Below are positions 22,691 to 34,873 of a stretch of 64,000 nt of DNA, piece after piece. The notes under the pieces were generated by a model. That model searched no databases. It was not told where the DNA came from and saw only the letters and a program-made list of their open reading frames with translations. The position numbers were made by a program, and so were the translations under genes. Each line of letters opens with the position of its first letter. Within the stretch, counting starts at the first letter, position 1. The DNA is from Marsupella aquatica (Eukaryota > Marchantiophyta): assembly GCA_973895155.1 (NCBI GenBank), contig OZ316898.1, positions 7,378,001 through 7,442,000 of the forward strand, given 5' to 3'.

Positions 22691-23953
22691 CATAGCTCTC
22701 TCTCCCAGTCCCTCCGAGAGTCCGAGGTGACGGCGTTGACAGCCATAGGTATGAATGCGTCTTCTTGTGAAAGCAATCTACAAGACGAGACCAGAATCTG
22801 TCCACCCACTCACCTGACTTTGATGTGAATCCAATTGGCTCTGAAAAGAATAATCTGGAAACAGTCCAGAATCACCCACTCGGTGACTTTCATATGCACC
22901 CAATTGGCGTGCAGGCTTTGTGCACCGTGGAGTGGGGCTACCAATCTGCGTGGCGGCCTTCAGAGACGGTAGCCGTAGCTAGTAAAACAAGCAAAGTAAA
23001 GAAAGAAGGAAAGGATGGATTATTATTAAATTGGAGGAATGAGCAAACAGCACTCACTCAGTAATGTGGGCAAATTCTCCTTTTGTGATATTGTTGCCCA
23101 TGGATTGCTGATGAGCACCCTGTCGTGGAGCAGCAGAAGCAGCAGAACAAGATGGGGAAGAGGAGAATTTGAAGCAGCGTGTCGTGAGGGGAGAATGTGG
23201 CCAGTGCGTGTCAGGCCATGTGAGTACTATATGTAGGCTATGTAAGAGGAGTGGGCTCCTCCTGTCCTTTAAAAGCTGTTTCAGCTGGTGATGGATTGGG
23301 ATACAAATCCGGAGTGCGAGTAGAGTTGATGAGCAGGGTTATCCAGATGCATGTGGTTGCAACTCTTCTACAATAGAGTAGTTGATGAGCTCCCAAAGGC
23401 CCACCGAATTTGGGCTTGTCTCGGCCGTTCTGCTTTCGGGAACAACCAATTTACCTGCTGTTACTGATGGAGGGTGTGAGATTCGTGCAGGGATGATTTG
23501 AGGTCAATTCCGCCAAGACAAGCGGAGAAATGTAAATTTTCCTCCCGTTCTGAAGCTCTGCAGAGTGAGGATTTTGGACGAAGAAGCTAAGGTTGCCCCT
23601 GGGATTGCCATAGCTTGTGATCGGTAATGTGGGTAGAGACAAAATCTGTAGGACCACCAGTTTCCTTTTCGTCAGCATCTGCAGCAAACTCTTCTATTTC
23701 CAGTACCCAGGTTTGTAGAAGCGTCTCGAATTTGCTACATTCTGTCTGTCCGTCCCAGACCTCGGACGCTTGTACAATCAGACGATGATTAAAGTTGACT
23801 AACTCGATATTCATCATCTAATTTTAAAGAGCGAGAAGAGAAAGTGTGTGTGGGTGTGGGTGTGTGTGTGTGTGTAGCCGAAGGGAAGTGTAAATTGGTT
23901 TCCCTTAGAAAAGGAGATTGATTGTTCAAACGGCAGTCATAAGTCGATTCTCA

Positions 23954-26900
23954 ATGGGAGAGGTTGCGAGGGACTGGAAAGAGGACCGGGACAAGGATGA
24001 ATTGCCGGAGATATTAAAGACAGGCAACAGCAGCCCACACGCAGGTGGAGAAGAACCAAAGGAAGCAGAATGGAATTCAGAAGAGCCTTCAATTGACACC
24101 AATGATTTGGTAAATAGCAAAGGAGATGAAGAAGCAGAGGGCCTGCATGTCGACAGAGGAAACGAAATTGAACACACAGAGAACGAAAATTTGTTGGCGT
24201 CTGGAGACCATTCGTTTGGGATTTTTTCGAGCGGGCCAAACGAAGGTGCACCACTAATAGAATCTGAAGGAAACCAAGCATCCACAACGGTAGAACCACA
24301 TTTAAGATTACCAGCACCAGCGCCAGCTGCAAATCCAAATGATAAACAAGAGGAAAAAGAAGTGCCTCCTGCTCCAGCAAAGGAGGTGGAAGAAAAACTC
24401 ATCGAAGAGAAACTGCGGAATGGGTGGTCACCTGAGCAGGGCCCGAATAAGAAAAGCGTGGTCAATTCCGGAGAGCCAACTGAGGACAACTTTAACGAAG
24501 GATCTCTAGTTCATTCGTCGACAGGACCCAAGATTGAGTACTTCTGCGAACCAAACCAAAACCTGACGAGTGATGCATGGAAGATTTTCTTCTATCACAT
24601 GTTGCCCTTCACGACCATACCTCCTCTCTCGTTCCTGGCATGCCTGTGGTGGGCTTACATCGAGTGGGGATGGACTGCTCTGGTATTCTACACCACAATA
24701 CTTGCCTTACTGGCAACGTCCGCCCCATTTTACTCCAGGAGGTTTCGTGAGGCAGTATCAGGTCATTTCTATGGCCTCCTGGCCAGGTATGTGCCTTCAG
24801 CTCAGTACGTTGTCCCCGAGAAGCCGTTCCCGGAGGACCGCCCTTACATTTTTGCTTGCCATCCTCACGGCAGGATGTTCTACTCCACTATTATATTTTC
24901 CCAGCTGCATCGTACCTGGCGCAAAGACATCTTGCAAACAGGTTCCTCTCTCTAACCTCACCCCTGTCAATGCAAATGTGTTTTCAAAGGGATAGAAGAA
25001 GTGTCGCGATTTATGTCTGTAACTTCCTTCGGATCCGATGGTAGCCATTTAGACCTATCTGCACAATGCCTTGTGTTACCCACAACTGGACTAGAGTCGT
25101 AATCTAAGCACAATCTGCACCAAAGGAGTGCCCGGTAATGTTCAGAGAAGTCAATAGGAAATGTGCAGAGCTTTTGAACCTCGGCTAATCGATGTACAGT
25201 AGCTAATAACTCCTTTTCACTAGGAAGATTTGGCGAATTTCTGGGTTTCTTGATTATCTGGGAGGGTGTTGTTCGGAGATTCTCTACGTTGCAACTGCAT
25301 TCCTGAGTTCAGCACGCAGAGGTTGCAGAAAAATGCACGGTACTGGGAGAAGTTTATTGAGCGGTCTAGTGTCTGACAGTTAATCTAAACTCAGTGCACT
25401 TCTTTGAAAACATTTGAAATGTCCTGTCCAATATGTACCAACGTGCGAGCCGAGGTTCCTGTTCGCCATCATTCAAGATTTGTCAGTTCACGATATTCAG
25501 TTGTATGTTATTATAGTGAACTCACTACCATCACCGCCATCGCTATGTTCTAGAGTCCTTTTAGGCGTTGGAATTTACCAATTGGAAAGGATCCTATCTT
25601 GCAGTGGTACTGAGAAAAACGATTGCCGCGATAAGAAGATGAATGATGGAAGTGATTAGGAGTTCAAACACAAACTATAATATTTAGACAAGCCAATGTT
25701 TCACATAGCCACTGCCTCCTAGAGGATTTGTGTTGGGTCTCGAGAGGGATGACGAAGATCCTTCGTAGTCCTCGACTTTAGTTGTACGGCTCGTTTCCTT
25801 CCGCCCAAGAGATAGATTTATTTCCCTCTCTCTTTTGGCCTCATGTGAAAAACTGGGGCAGAAAAACCGTGTGTTTTGCAGGTTTGGTACTTGCTTGACA
25901 GAGGGCATTTGTGATCAGTTTGTGAAATGATTTTAAGCCGAATATTGAGCCAAAGCATAAGCTGGAAGGGGAGCCTTATTCTTGTCTGGGTCAAGTTTAA
26001 AGATTTCTCCTTTTTGTATCAAAGACGGAATCCTTTCGGGTTATTTCTTGATGCTTTAGCTGCCTTCAGGCCAAACTTATTCGCCTTGTGCTCCTCCGTA
26101 GTTTCGCCGTTAGTTCTCTGACGAGTTTCATCACATTAATACGGTGCCTCTGACGTACTGTGTCTTCCACTGGTGCAGGAGACCTTTTCATGACGGCAGC
26201 AGGCATGTTCTTCCATGTACCTCTTCTGAGAAATTTGTTTTACATGGTTGGAGTCATACCAGCTGCTAAGGGGGACATCATAGCCAAGCTTAGACATAAG
26301 GATCATGTAAGTTCGTTATTTTCCAGCTAGGAAATTCCATCCTTTCTGAAGGTCTCCAAAGAGAACTGTTAAGAGTAATTAGGGACAAACCAAGTTATAT
26401 TACCCATCTCTTTTTCGAATGGTACGAGAAAGAATTGAACAACATTGTTCACCATTTTGATATATCCAATTTACTTCGTGTCACACGAATCTTAGAATCC
26501 AGACACCCTTCAGGTCGAAATCCTTCTAATTTATGGAATCTCTGTTTGGTGGATGACCAGGTTACCATATTAGTTGGAGGAGTGAAAGAGGTGATGTTGG
26601 GTACTGAAGACGATGTTGACCGTATTTACTTGAAGCATCGGTAAGAGAACGTTCTCCAGCTTTTTTAAGTTCTGATCCTAGACCCTTGCCAGTAATTTTA
26701 TAAGAGCCTGGTGTAAACGAAGCTAGTGTGTCCTGAACCTTTTGTGCAATCTTGACTGTTGTCTCCAGCAAGGGGTTCTGCAGAATTGCCATACTGGAGA
26801 ACGCTGGTGTGGTTCCAGTGTACTTTTTTAATGAAAATCAGGTGAGGGCCTTGTGTCACATACTCTGAAGGTTTCGAGTTTTAATTCACATGAAAATTCG

Positions 26901-27930
26901 GAATCTCATGCAGTGCATATCCTTCTGAAGCCGACAACAGGAATTGTTTTTTTTTCATGGTGTGGTGACATAATACTCTAGAACGAGATCCTGATATAAG
27001 AAACCGATTTTGTAGCCTTATTGGATCCTACGTTCTACTTCAATGCAGATGTTTATGCACAATTCGAAGCCTTTTCTGAAGTTTTGGGAGCGAGTTAACA
27101 AATACGTCAAGGTCGGGGTTCCATTCATGCGTGGCAGATTTCTAATTCTACCCATGCCCTTCAGAAGGTACGCGACAATCGTTTTTGGCAATTTGGCGAT
27201 TGAGGAATATAGTCACCGTCATATACTGTTTGTGATGCGGGATAGCTTACCGAATCTGGTCGAATGATCGTCAATAACCTTACTGCTCAGCCCTTCCCTC
27301 CTAGTTTCGTATCTTTCTTCAACTCCAGCTATCCTTTAGCCTTACATCTTCAAGCTCGTTGGGATGCCTTGCTCATTGCCGTCCAGATCTGATCAGTCTG
27401 TACCTTCTCGCAGAGGAAATCTCCTTTTGCGTTTAACAATACAGTGAGAGCCCTCTTGTGATGCCATGCTATTCCCTTTTCCACTATCAGTCACGCCATC
27501 CGCAATCTGCCATTTAGCCCCCTCGCCTATAGCATACACCACACACATAAACTCCACCCTCTAACCCTCCCAAAAACAAAAACCCGTCTGATGAAGGCTG
27601 GGTATAAAGTTTCCATCCAGATCTTTTCGTGTCCAAAGGGGATTGATACAAGACAAAGCACAGGACATCCTTCTGAAGTTGGAATTCATGTAATCTAATG
27701 ACAAGGGTTAGGGAACGTGTGTTCTCCTCCTTTGTTTCCTTGGTGGAAAGCTTAATGAGACGTCTTGTCATGGCAGGCCCTTGATGATTGCTGTCGGAGA
27801 GCCTCTCTTTCCGAAGGAAGGCGAGAGTGTGGACGACTTTCACGAACGATACATGAAGGCAGTGAGAGAGCTATTCGATAAATACGCGCGCTATTCGCCA
27901 AAACCGGACCACAAGCTGATCATCCAGTAG
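23954..27930 (+). CDS. DGAT2-family acyltransferase with long acidic N-terminal extension, 6 exons
   Basis: Exons 23954-24941, 26179-26306, 26561-26640, 26769-26841, 27049-27167 and 27777-27930 join in phase to give 513 residues. The family (DAGAT) transfers an acyl group from acyl-CoA to diacylglycerol at the ER to make triacylglycerol. Residues 1 to about 200 are acidic, Pro/Ala/Glu-rich and probably disordered. Two hydrophobic segments follow (about 217-236 and 240-258), then FACHPHG with the catalytic HPHG at 303-306, GDLFMTAAGMFFHVPLLRNL, ILVGGVKEVML, the conserved RKGFCRIAI...VPVYFFNEN block, PMPFRRPLMIAVGEPL and DDFHERYMKAVRELFDKY. DGAT2 proteins are usually about 310-390 residues, so the extension is unusual. 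HPHG is used instead of the EPHS-like motif of seed-plant DGAT2. A monoacylglycerol or wax-ester acyltransferase of the same family is possible. The start is the first ATG in the frame. Confidence 0.87.
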
Positions 27931-30916
27931 TCCGTCATCCGTGATGGCCATTTTGAACAGGTCTAACATGGTTCACACATATACTTCTTAACAGAAACCA
28001 AGATATAAAGTTTATAAAGCCCTCAAGGATTCCATCGGTTCAACTCACACAAAAGCTATGTACTTGCTTCAGATGGAGGTGCAGATGAATTTTTCCTATG
28101 GTAACTATTGTAATCTAGGAAAGCATGGCTCTCTTGCTAATGTTACACTAGAAAGGTTCATTCAAGACACATCTTCCATCTTTTTCTACCCTATGGTGCC
28201 ACCATTGTTACATTAGAAAGTTCATTCAAGACACATCTTCCAACTTTTGCTACCCTATGGTGCCACCTATGTTATGCCTCAATATCTTATGAGAAAGTCA
28301 GGTTAGATCCAAAAAGAGTATCAAGGTAATTTGGCCCTGCTTCTGGCTTTCGCACTGCAGGCAACTAATGCTTGAGCGCGGTCTACAAAGGAAATGGGTG
28401 GAAGACATTCATAGAAATGAATGGGTTGAGTTTCAAAGCCGTGCACACGTGTATGATGGGGTTTGTGCCTCACTGAGTTTACTGAAGAGCTGGGGTCATG
28501 CCTCTTTCCATCTGAATCCAAAACGATGGGGTAATGCTGTCGAGAGATGACCGCGCTGCTTGATCTTTCCAGACTCGTGAGATTACTTTGAATTCTCCAT
28601 CGTACACTTTTCTTGGCATGGTTTTGTTGATCTACGTTGGGGATGAGTGACATTCAGGAGTAGATAGCGATACTGTGCCTCCTCCAACAAGTTCTATCGT
28701 ACTGCAATTCAGTGATCAGGTTCACACTACGGCCAGCATTACAGTCTGAGTTACAAGAAAAGTTCACTAAGAATAAAGTAGCACAAGTGACGCGAATCCT
28801 TCTCATGAAAATAACCAGAATTCATTCCACACCGACTCTGAACAGCAACATTTTCAGGCACCAAGGGAACATAAATTGAACACAAATCCACTCGCACGAT
28901 TAGGGCTGCAAGAGCTCATTGATTCACATTCTGTACCTTCCGATGTTGTGGCTCTGTATCATCGAAAAAATTTGTTATAATCCTGAAACCCCACTTTAAA
29001 GGCGAGGGTATCATCTGTTCTTCCTGCTGAGGTAGAATACAGACATGTCTCACTGAAACTTGTGATACATCGTACAGGGAAGGGCAAGTTCAACACGCAC
29101 TGCAGCTAAAGTTGGGCATGAACGCAAAAGGCACACTACAGCTGGGCAGCTGCTTGCTCTGCTTCCTGAAGTCATTATTCAAGCAGTAACTGCAGACCGT
29201 CTCTGAAAGGTCTATCATCTGAGCATTATGTTCCCAGCGTTCCACAAGAAGCACCACAGATTTATTGACCAAAAGCACCAGAGAGAAAATCTGGCAGTGT
29301 GCTTCTACATTTCGGTCGTGACTGTTGTCTATTGGACTAACTCTGTGAACCGAGAACACATTCATACTCGGGGTAGAGGTATGAAGATGTGACAGCCGAG
29401 TCCCAGAATGGCCCGGCTATCACTAGTGCAAACAGCCAACAAGGACCTGCAAGAACAGTCCCAAGAATCCGTTTGATTGTTCACGGCTCCAATATTCCTG
29501 AACACTTTTAATTTTCAGTGGTAATAACGTAAACCTTTATTCATATCAGTTGGGTATATAGGAATTGGTAGATTGGCCGAAGCGGTTCACACAATCAAAA
29601 GTCTTATGTTCCACGTCCTAAGAATCTGCTTGGCACTCTCACAAGGAGCACATTAAGCCCTAGAACTGCTTGTGCAGTATCGTACAGTGTTCAAGAGGAT
29701 AAACGCAGAAGAGATGAACCACAACCATACAAATTTCATAGTCTCCTACCTTAAACCCTTCCCTTAAACCTCTCCAGCTCATAATTTACCATTGTTTCTC
29801 AAGAAGTGACGCTTATACCCGTCAAATTCTTCTTGGACGGACTAAACAAGCACATTACCCTTGCGCATCATCTTCATCATATCAACCAGAATGAGAGGAA
29901 AACTCTAGGTGGCAAAAACACCAACTCAACCAAATCTCTACTACAGCAAAGAAGGTGGCAATAATAAACTGGCACGAAACACGTAAGAGTCCTTAGAGCA
30001 GAAATTACACCCACGGTACCACAGTGGGGAAGACCCGCACTCAAAATATTCAATGCAGCATCCACGACTGTAGCAGCCAAGAAAAGAAACAGGCAGGCAT
30101 TTCTGGACCAGAAGCCTTGAAAACGCGAAACAATAATGCATTATGCATGAACGGAGTAGGGAGTACATTAAAATGCGGCAGCACCAGACGCTTACCAGAA
30201 TTGTGACAAGAATGATGCCCTGCGCCGATGGCTAAGGGCTTTTCCTCCCACCATTTGATCCAGTTGCGACAATTCGGCAGTCCAACGACTTGGAGTGCTT
30301 GCAACGGAATCAATGCGCTCTCGTCCGTATCTCTGGAGACGTCGGGGTCAGGCTGCTGCTGCTGCTGCTGCTACACCCTGTCGATGGGTGACCCTGCAGC
30401 AGCACTACCGAATTCCTCATCGTCCACCATCTCTACCATATATCTGCTGGCTGCTGCTGAAGCTATTCGATGTCCGCGAGCTCAATTTGTTCTCTACTTC
30501 TTTGCGCCGTCTCTTCCCGTTCGCGACGCTATTGCGGCAAAACGAGCCACAAGAAGGTCTGGTCGGACCAGTCTAGTCCCGGCTCCAACGGCGATACTAC
30601 CGCTTTTCAGGGCATGCTTCGCGAGTTTCAACGAGATGATCAAGCGAAAGATTGACGGCTGGCAATTGCACCGGAGAAGGGTTTAGAAGACGGGTTGCCT
30701 ACTCCCTCTGCAGAACTTGCAGCCGAAGGGATTTCTTTCACGAGGAGAGAAGTTATTGCGCTTCAAAGGCTTGTCTACCGCGTTTGAACGAGTTGAACAA
30801 GAGATCGACTGACAATTGCATCCGAGAGACGAGAGAAAGAGAAAATTTAAGAGGGGGTTGCATTCTCCTCTGCAGATTTTGCAGCCGATGTGGTTTCTTT
30901 CACGAGGAGAAGAATT
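27931..30916. other. Intergenic region between the DGAT2-like and AFG1-like genes
   Basis: No gene was recognised. It contains a 65-bp tandem duplication (28141-28270) and a short CTG trinucleotide run (about 30352-30371). The 5' leader of the AFG1-like gene presumably lies in the last few hundred bases. Confidence 0.5.
28141..28270. repeat. 65-bp tandem duplication
   Basis: 28141-28205 and 28206-28270 both read 'tgttaca(c/t)tagaaag', then 'ttcattcaagacacatcttc' and 'taccctatggtgccacc'. Confidence 0.93.
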
Positions 30917-33900
30917 ATGGCTGCCCGACTACGGCTCACGAGGAACTTTGTTCGACGAGTTTTCAGTCGGAGCTTTCGGGGGATTATGGGTGCCAGATCT
31001 GTCTCCGGTTGCACGTGCAGCACGCGTCAACCGTCTATCCAGGACGAGCATTGGAGATTGAATGGTCAGTACTTTCATCATAGTAGTGTTCGTTGTTCCT
31101 CTTCTGATCATTTGTAATGTGGTCTGTGGTCACGAGCAAATGTTCACCGCGATCTCTACCAACCCATGTGGCATTTATGCCCTCACTATGTCCAGGCGAA
31201 AACAGACTTGTAAATGCTTTGCAATATTACACATCACTTCGTGTTTGAGGATGGCGAGAGACATAGAGAGAGAGAGAGAGAGAGAGAGACACGAGCGGAT
31301 TTGTAGACACAACAGACTGATTCTTTTTTTCTGGACTATTGCACAGAGTCTCTCATTTGTGTGTGAGGGCAATTGTAATTGGGAAAATTCACCAAATCTC
31401 TTCAATGTCGATTTGTTCAGTTGTGTTTCTGTAACATATTTGCCAGCGTGGTGGCTGAAATCCTGTTCCCGTTCATCTGTAAACCGTCGCTGTCAAGTTT
31501 TGTAATCTTTCTACATCAAGAATCCTCAGATCAACACTTGCTACAGTAAACGTTCCGCAGCTCCTCAAAATTCCTGTAGCATTTCTGGTCAAAGTTGAAT
31601 GCAACAAACAGAGTAAAAGTTTTCTATTGACACTCTACAGTGCGTCGTTTATCCGATTGTTGCAGAACGTGCAGCGGCTTCGGCATGGCTAGCTGCAAGG
31701 TTATTGACGAGCACGAGTAGTCATTACAGTGCCTTTGTAGACCCAGGTGAAGGGCTCACGGCTGCTTATCAAAGATTATGTAAACTTGGCAAAATTAAGC
31801 CTGGGGATCCACCTCAGGTTGAATGGTCTTCACCCCTCTTACACTAAGAAATGTTGAACGAATAACGGACACTCTTTTCAAAAATAGCCTTGTTCGTGGC
31901 ATGTTTTATGGGAGGGTCCTGCTACATTCGTAGTGACCGAAATGAGCAAGAATGCTCAGTCTCAAGTTTTCTACTCACTTTGAACGACATTGTCCCCCAT
32001 TTTTCTTTCAACCACCAGAAAGCAAATCGGGTCTAATGCTTTATGAAATAAATTTAGTGAGCATCTCACATAGAACCTATGAATGTAGTCATTTGGAAAG
32101 GTTTTGCTTTTAGTGTCTCTTGGTGCTGTAAGGACATCTTCATTTGATTTTGTGGTTACATGGTGGGTTGTTTTGTGAAAGCTGCGCACTGAAACGGCAT
32201 TGTTGTTGCTTGCAGGAAAAGGTTGTAGCAGCTCTAGACAAACTTTCTCAAGATCTGTCGCAACAGAGAGAGCCTAGGTATTAGGAACTCGGACCATTCA
32301 GGTGAACTCGTTATTTATTTCCCCATGTGCCCTATTAGGTATCAGGTTCTAGTTATATAACCCTCTGGTCCTCCTTGCTTGCGTCTAGAAAATTCTATTG
32401 TTACGACTGTCTAGTCCTCTTGGCCCACACTGCTTTTCTCGTTTGATGACAATACGATGGACCCTTTGTTTGCAGCGGACTACTGCAATGGTTTGGTAAA
32501 ATATTTTGGAAACAGGAAAATATTCAGAACTCACCACAAGGAATTTACCTTTATGGTGGGGTAGGAAGAGGGTACGTCATGCATTTTCCCAAATTTCAAG
32601 CTCCGCTTTCCGAAAGATAGTAACCTCGGTGTATTCGCTTGAATGAACACTTTTCCTATTGATGATGAACTCGTGGTGATTGCCGGGTACCAGGAAGACC
32701 ATGCTCATGGATCTCTTTTATGACAAAGTCAACGTCAACAGAAAACGTAGAGCTCATTTCCATGCCTTCATGTAAGTGTGTCTTTGGGCTGTCAGCTTAC
32801 AGGTTGCAGAAATTCGGTTTTCTTTACATACAATTTTTGTCTTACAAAGAATCTAGGCCCTTTACTTCTTCCTTCGAATCTTTTATGTGTTGCTTAGAAG
32901 AAATGCAGCGAATTTTTGGTTTTCAGGCTGGGAGTCTGAGATACGCTATGATTTACTCGCCTGGATGTCAAATCTGTACTTTGTCTGATCTGTATTGATG
33001 GTCTTTGCAATTAATGGATCAGGCTCGACATACATGGACGTCTTCACAAACTTTTGAAGGAAAATTCTGACCAATCAGCCTCTGACTCTATCAAAGTTGT
33101 TGCAGAGCAACTGATGAAAGAAGTTCTGGTTCTTTGTCTGGACGAGGTTGAAGGTAATTCTGGATTTTAGAATATCAAGAAGTACTACGATGACATTAAT
33201 AGTACATGTAAAAGTCGGAAACTTCTGTTTGTATGCTTCTATCTGCAGACCTGCAGAATCTATTGTCTTTACTGGTTGTTGCACCTTTTGTGGGAACATT
33301 TCAACGACGATTTTAAGTTTGTCACGAAGAATTTTATTTGAAAGTAGGCACTTGAGTGAGATTCTAGAATACTTGCTAAGTTCTTGCTAATCGATCGTTT
33401 TCTTGGTTGTGCCAGTGACAGATGTTGGCGATGCATTGATCTTGCGGAGACTTTTTGAAGTACTCTGGCCTTTGGGGATGGTGGTTGTTGCTACATCTAA
33501 TACTAGACCTGATCAACTTTATCGTGGTGGACTTAATCGCCCTTTGGTCAGTTGAACTCTAAAGAATTATATAGATACATTCTTAATTGTCCGTGATCGT
33601 ACCTTGTTGCAAAGTGAGGTGCCCGCTCTACGTTTGTCACATTGCTTAGCTAGGCACTGGGGGTCGTCCCTAGTGATAGTCTAGCAACTTTTTCGCAGTA
33701 GTAGTGCTCTTGCGATCTTGGGATTAGCTTAAGTACCTGTCAACTGGGCAAGTATCTTTAAGATTTCTGACACGGAAAAGTCCATGCAGTTTGAACCTTT
33801 CATAAAGCAGCTAAAGGAGCACTGCTGTGTATACAGCTTAGATGAAAGCCAATCACTTGATTACCGACGCGGTTTCTCAAGATTGGATCAGTTGTATTTG

Positions 33901-34873
33901 TATCCATTGGTGAGCTCTACTGATGAACTGCTCCAAGAAGCCTTCATGACCCTCACTGGTAAGCCGCGTCATGTGGCAAAATGAATTTATTTATGCAATC
34001 TGCAATTGTCTTCATCGTGGTTTACACGTTTACACATGATGTGGTTTTCTGGCCTGTTAGGTGGGACCTTGGGGACCATTACAGAAATATCAGTGATGAT
34101 GGGCAGGCACCTTCAGATTTTGGCAGCGAAGGGGGTGGCTCGTACTTCTTTTTCCGTGTTGTGTGGTGGTCCTTATGGGGCAGCAGATTATATAGCGATC
34201 GCTCAAAATTTTCAAGCTCTATTTCTTGAGAGGTAATTTGACATACTGGTACACTATGTCTTCTGAGCCCTTTGAGAGCCTTTTCATAAGTTTCATATCT
34301 GAGCGCTAGATTACCATTTTACTCGCTATGGACAAACATTATGGTCAGTGGTGGTACCTTTACAATATTCCTTTCATTCCTATTTCAAAGATTGCAAACC
34401 TTGACAATCGGTGTTTTACATCCATTGGCAGAATTCCATGGCTCGGAGATCCTGCTCTTGAGAATGAGGCACGCCGCTTTATCACACTAATAGATGTGCT
34501 GTATGAAGCGAACATTCTTTTCATCTGCTCAGCAGCAGTGTCTATTGACAAACTCCTTTCAGAGAACCCAGATACCTTTAATAAGGATATTGATGAGCTG
34601 CAACAGGTCAGCGAAGGACCAGGTTTGCACATTGTAAATGAAGGAGGAAGCTCCGGACGATCAACTCTAATGATAGGAGAGATGGAATGGAGTGGCACCG
34701 GCAGGATGGGGGTGTCACTCGCAAAACTCCAGGGGAGTTCTAGTTTCACTCGTTCAGCCACAGCTAGAACTGCTTCCCGTTTGCTGGAAATGCAAAGTGC
34801 TGCTTATGTTTCTAGGACAGGCACATCCGGTAGCATCATTTTATCAAAACTAGATAGTACAGGCTTACCGTAG
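30917..34873 (+). CDS. AFG1/LACE1-like mitochondrial AAA-type ATPase, 10 exons
   Basis: Exons 30917-31064, 31666-31817, 32216-32277, 32476-32571, 32694-32771, 33023-33153, 33416-33546, 33790-33958, 34061-34232 and 34432-34873 join in phase to give 526 residues. The start gives a classic mitochondrial presequence: [20 protein letters not shown], Arg-rich with no acids. The body follows AFG1: [35 protein letters not shown] (Walker A, near 147-154); [34 protein letters not shown] (Walker B, near 213-220); [37 protein letters not shown]; and [10 protein letters not shown]. Family members act at the mitochondrial inner membrane in turnover of respiratory subunits. The 150-residue C-terminus is Ser/Thr/Gly-rich and probably variable. 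The small exon sizes and full phase agreement support the model. Confidence 0.9.

Larger units (their letters stand above)
17786..23953. other. Gene-poor, repeat-rich intergenic region
   Basis: No gene was recognised with confidence. It holds two tandem arrays (17930-18250 and about 18290-19325), an AT-rich block rich in 'cactaat/attagtg' (19737-20150), a two-copy repeat (21113-21255), a pyrimidine-rich minisatellite (22080-22510) and a 92-bp duplication (22507-22690). The last few hundred bases contain the DGAT2-like gene promoter and leader. Confidence 0.5.
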
